The notes beneath the pieces are model-generated. The model did not search any database and was not told where the DNA came from. It worked only from the letters and a program-made list of their open reading frames with translations. The translations under genes were made by a program, and so were the position numbers. Of a stretch of DNA of 16,914 bases, positions 14,615-16,914 are shown one piece after another (position 1 is the first letter of the stretch; each line of letters opens with the position of its first letter). The stretch is from Propionibacteriaceae bacterium (GTDB taxonomy: Bacteria; Actinomycetota; Actinomycetes; Propionibacteriales; Propionibacteriaceae). Location: the NCBI GenBank assembly GCA_003158895.1, contig PMLO01000025.1, positions 1-16,914 on the forward strand. Reading direction: 5' to 3'.

Positions 14615-15828
14615 GGGGTGTGCACGAGGGCGTTCGCGTCTCGTCTCATGGTGACCGGGTATTGGGTGGTGGCGGTTCCGATGCGTACGAGCATCTGGAT
14701 GGTGTGGCCGCCGGGTGCGTACTTGGCGTGGATCGCCGCATAGGGGCCGGCCATCGTCGGGTATTCCTGCAGGACCTGGCTGAGGGGCTGCATGACCAGG
14801 CCGAGTGTTCGGGCGTGGAGGCAGAACTGGGCGTACAGGATCCCTGCTTGGACCTGCTCGGTGCGGGTGTTCCCGGGTGTGCTGATCAGTGCGTACGCGG
14901 CGGTGTGGGCCACGCCGGCTGCGGTCATCGCGATCGCGTTCTTGGCGCCGGCCGCGTCGTCGTTGACCGACGGAATGATCGTGAGCAGTCCCTGCAGGAA
15001 GTACTTCATGAAGCCGCTGGTCCCTTGGCCTTCGACTCCGAATCCGGACCGTGCCTGGTTCTTGGCCTGCTCGGTGCCGTAGAACAGCGCGTCGCTCTCC
15101 TTGGTGGCAGGCAGGTACTCGGTTTCGATCTTCGTGCCTTCGATGGCGAAGGCTCCCAGGGTGGCCATGTCCTGCTGACCGGTGAGGATGGACAGGGTCG
15201 CCGGCGACGAGCCGGCGAGGGAGGTCAGCGCGCTGGTCTGTGTCGTGGTGAGTGGTGCGGCGGTGTAGGGGGCGCGGTTCGTGTCGGACAGGAACAGCGA
15301 GGCATAGTCCGCGGTCGTGGCGGAGGAGTCCTTCGCCAAGGTGACCTTCGCCACTGGCAGCTGGCTCATCGAGGTCTTCAGGTCAGCCTCGTTGTAGGTG
15401 CCGTCGGGGAACAGCGTGAAAGACGCTGAGTATCCGAGGTGCTCGGCCGCCACCTGGAGGTAGGCCAGGAAGGTGCCCTGTGAGACCAGCGTCTGCCGCG
15501 CCAGGGGATCGACGGCGGGCGTGAGCCGAGTCGGGTCTGTATAGAGGTAGAGCACGTTCGGGTCGGTCTGGTCGAGCCGTACGGTCCACGGCTGCATGTT
15601 GTGTCCGCTCGGGGCAAGGACGGCGTGGGCGACAACCTGCATCCGAGGATCGCTGAACTGCTGGTAGTAGCCGGCACTCCACGGTTGAAGATACGTGGCA
15701 GGAACCAGGATCCCCCCCACCGCCAACACGCCTCCCAGCGCAAGGACGAGGACCCCGGCAAGAACCCCGACCGTGGTCAGCACGACGCGTCGCCCACGAT
15801 GCTTCCTCACGACGATGCCGTCAGTCAT
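14611..15828 (-). CDS. Membrane-anchored Acg-like nitroreductase family protein
   Basis: 405 residues from ATG 15828. Residues 14-43 form a hydrophobic segment ('VVLTTVGVLAGVLVLALGG' and on) after a basic start, so the protein is anchored with its domain outside, or it is a lipid-side enzyme. The family blocks are 'AVLAPSGHNMQPWTVRL' (68-85), 'LYLYTDPTRLTPAVDPLARQ', 'VSQGTFLAYLQVAAEHLGYS' and a late 'EQVQAGILYAQFCLHARTLG'. They match the Acg/Rv3131-type nitroreductase fold, which binds FMN but in mycobacterial Acg lacks clear nitroreductase activity. The frame is open upstream to an ATG at 16017; ATG 15900 is a second option, and no ribosome binding site decides. I prefer 15828 because the segment before it is Arg/Ser-rich and unlike the family. 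It is coupled to WS/DGAT. Confidence 0.8.
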   Translation of the reverse strand: MTDGIVVRKHRGRRVVLTTVGVLAGVLVLALGGVLAVGGILVPATYLQPWSAGYYQQFSDPRMQVVAHAVLAPSGHNMQPWTVRLDQTDPNVLYLYTDPTRLTPAVDPLARQTLVSQGTFLAYLQVAAEHLGYSASFTLFPDGTYNEADLKTSMSQLPVAKVTLAKDSSATTADYASLFLSDTNRAPYTAAPLTTTQTSALTSLAGSSPATLSILTGQQDMATLGAFAIEGTKIETEYLPATKESDALFYGTEQAKNQARSGFGVEGQGTSGFMKYFLQGLLTIIPSVNDDAAGAKNAIAMTAAGVAHTAAYALISTPGNTRTEQVQAGILYAQFCLHARTLGLVMQPLSQVLQEYPTMAGPYAAIHAKYAPGGHTIQMLVRIGTATTQYPVTMRRDANALVHTP

Positions 15829-16105
15829 CAGACGCCGCGACCGGCGTCGGCCAGACGATCTCCGGTGGAACTGCGAGGGGATGCCGGGTGGGAACCGCAT
15901 GATCGATCCGAATTGTCGCCATGTGGGCAAGGTAGCCCTAGGAGATGTCGAGCCCGCGTCAGCCGCAGTACCCAGAGGTGAGCGACCGACGGCGGCCGTT
16001 CGCAACATCCCTCGCACCCTGGCGCTGGCAATGGCGGGGGCTGCGGGGTGACCCGATCCTCAGATCGAGCAACCCGCAAGCGCCGCCGGGAACTGACGGG
16101 GCGAA

Positions 16106-16318
16106 CTAGGCGCGAGCTACGGGGAGGCCTGACTTGAGTTCGCGGGTGACCCTTCGTTCCACGAGCAGCGGCAGGAAGTCGCGGATGGTGGGGTTCACGA
16201 ACGCCTTCAGTGCTGCCCAGGCGCGCTTGGCGATGAGGTCGGTGCCTACCCCTGGGTAGCGGGTCGCCAGCCGTCCCACAACTTCGTCAACGATCTTCTC
16301 GTCAGTCACAGGGGCCAT
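16106..16318 (-). CDS. Three-helix-bundle dimerization domain small protein
   Basis: 70 residues from ATG 16318. The sequence 'DEKIVDEVVGRLATRYPG', 'IAKRAWAALKAFVNPTIRDF' and 'LPLLVERRVTRELKSG' fits the small actinobacterial proteins called three-helix-bundle dimerization domain proteins, whose pattern ends in IRDFxPLLVERxxxxxL. They are presumed cytosolic dimers; no biochemical role is known. The frame stays open to 16432, but the extra 38 residues do not fit the family. No clear ribosome binding site lies before ATG 16318; GTG at 16309 is a possible alternative. It is divergent from the phosphoesterase gene. Confidence 0.65.
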   Translation of the reverse strand: MAPVTDEKIVDEVVGRLATRYPGVGTDLIAKRAWAALKAFVNPTIRDFLPLLVERRVTRELKSGLPVARA

Positions 16319-16493
16319 ACGCCAATCTGAGCGCGTAGAGGTCGGTCGGTCAACGCTGTTCACCCCTCGGATGTCAGTCCAGATCCACCGGACGATCGCC
16401 AGCCGTTCTCTTGCTTCGAATACTGCCAACAACCGCGACCGCCGCGATGGCAGCCCGGCGGCAGCCCGCCCTCGCGACCCGGGTGCGTTGAAC

Positions 16494-16515
16494 GTTCACC
16501 TGCCGTTCAGGGCGA
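16494..16515 (+). promoter_or_regulatory. PhoP box: GTTCACCTGCC-GTTCAGGGCGA direct repeat
   Basis: Two adjacent 11-base units (16494-16504 and 16505-16515) both begin GTTCA, matching the PhoP direct-repeat unit of Streptomyces and relatives (G[G/T]TCAYYYR...). The site lies about 30 bases before the -10 of a secreted phosphoesterase gene, which fits activation on phosphate starvation. Confidence 0.6.
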
Positions 16516-16545
16516 TCATGCTGTCAAGAACCTGTGTTCGAGGCG

Positions 16546-16551
16546 TAGACA
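16546..16551 (+). promoter_or_regulatory. -10 box TAGACA, leaderless start of the phosphoesterase
   Basis: TAGACA ends 6 nt before ATG 16558, and no ribosome binding site sits at the normal distance, so a leaderless mRNA is likely. No good -35 is seen (TGTCAA at 16522-16527 is the nearest), as expected for a PhoP-activated promoter. Confidence 0.5.
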
Positions 16552-16557
16552 CGAGTC

Positions 16558-16914
16558 ATGCGAACCAGGAAATTCTCAGCGCTGGCGGCCGTCACTGCCG
16601 CTGGGCTGTCGTTCACAGGGTTGAGCGCAGCCACCCCCGCCAATGCCTCGCCTGTCGGCTACGGCCAGCAGACGATCACGAGCACCGGCCTGCTTCCGGG
16701 CCAGGTCAAGCATGTCTGGCTGATCATCCTCGAGAACAAGTCGTACGACGCGACGTTCACCGGGTTGAACCAGAACAGCTACCTATGGAAGACGCTGCCG
16801 TCCCAGGGCGTCCTGCTGAAGGACTACTACGGCACCGGCCACTACAGCCAGGACAACTACACCTCGATGGTGTCGGGCCAGTCCCCGTCTCTGGACCTCC
16901 AGTCGGACTGCGAC
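16558..16914 (+). CDS. Secreted phosphoesterase / acid phosphatase family protein (3' partial)
   Basis: 119 residues are visible before the right edge. Residues 1-30 are a Sec signal peptide (basic start, hydrophobic core, 'ATPANA' before Ser31). The mature part begins a phosphoesterase domain of the phospholipase C/AcpA superfamily: 'VKHVWLIILENKSYDATFTG' (50-69) carries the Glu59-Asn60 metal pair of the ENxSYD motif. 'LPSQGVLLKDYYGTGHYSQD' and 'NYTSMVSGQSPS' follow, as in secreted actinobacterial phosphatases. It would release phosphate from organic phosphates outside the cell. A PhoP box and a leaderless -10 box precede it. ATG 16558 is the only start that keeps the signal peptide. Class certain; exact substrate not. 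Confidence 0.85.
   Translation, partial: MRTRKFSALAAVTAAGLSFTGLSAATPANASPVGYGQQTITSTGLLPGQVKHVWLIILENKSYDATFTGLNQNSYLWKTLPSQGVLLKDYYGTGHYSQDNYTSMVSGQSPSLDLQSDCD

Noticed and set aside
15829..16105. Search for a DosR-type palindrome upstream of the nitroreductase-WS/DGAT operon
   Set aside because: No GGGACT...AGTCCC-like site was found, so dormancy control is not supported by sequence here.
16348..16364. GGTCAAC-N3-GTTCACC, possible second PhoP box before the three-helix-bundle gene
   Set aside because: Spacing is 10 rather than 11 bases and the orientation is away from the minus-strand gene; too weak to list.
1..16914. tRNA, rRNA or CRISPR array
   Set aside because: No cloverleaf-like segment, rRNA signature or regularly spaced repeat was seen on either strand.

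Overview
The window looks like chromosomal DNA from a high-GC Gram-positive bacterium (Actinomycetota, probably from the Nocardioides/Propionibacteria/Intrasporangiaceae side). The evidence is strong G/C bias at third codon positions, several leaderless-type promoters in which a -10 box sits 6 nt before the start codon, a PhoP box of the GTTCACC-N4 type, a wax ester synthase/diacylglycerol acyltransferase, and an Acg-like nitroreductase. No RNA genes, CRISPR array or complete mobile element are visible.

Layout, left to right. (1) 1-1810, plus strand: the 3' part of a PotC-type ABC transporter permease, a 5'-truncated DUF89 (ARMT1-like) gene, and an intact AhpD/carboxymuconolactone-decarboxylase family gene. 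(2) 1937-4602: a regulatory cluster. A YtrA-type GntR regulator and a DUF1648 membrane protein overlap on the minus strand. Divergent to them is a plus-strand pair of small membrane proteins, DUF1214 then DUF1254. Both promoters meet on one TTGTACAA palindrome. (3) 4603-6671: a broken PEGA-like gene, a SAM-dependent methyltransferase with an N-terminal coiled coil, and an intergenic leader rich in inverted repeats. (4) 6672-9998: a 1108-residue secreted modular protein, with a PIG-L deacetylase, a discoidin-like domain, five Ig-like repeats and a DUF4214 tail. It probably modifies or binds glycans at the cell surface, and the methyltransferase before it would fit a surface-glycan locus. (5) 9999-13067: a gene-poor gap, a probable remnant of a TetR C-terminus, then an intact TetR regulator with a clear operator and a coupled DUF6544 membrane protein. 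(6) 13068-16017, minus strand: a two-gene operon (Acg-like membrane-anchored nitroreductase, then WS/DGAT) with an IS110-type transposase remnant right behind it. The pairing recalls tgs1/Rv3131 of the mycobacterial dormancy regulon. (7) 16106-16914: a small three-helix-bundle protein (minus strand), then a PhoP box and the start of a secreted phosphoesterase that runs off the right edge.

The window reads as accessory chromosome: short regulated cassettes separated by gene fragments (DUF89, PEGA-like, TetR tail, IS110). The most interesting signals are the shared divergent leaderless promoter at 3300-3345, the PhoP box at 16494-16515, the base-composition shift over the discoidin module of the deacetylase, and the nitroreductase-WS/DGAT operon. 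I saw no convincing wholly new defence or mobile system. All family assignments come from reading motifs by eye; no database search was run.
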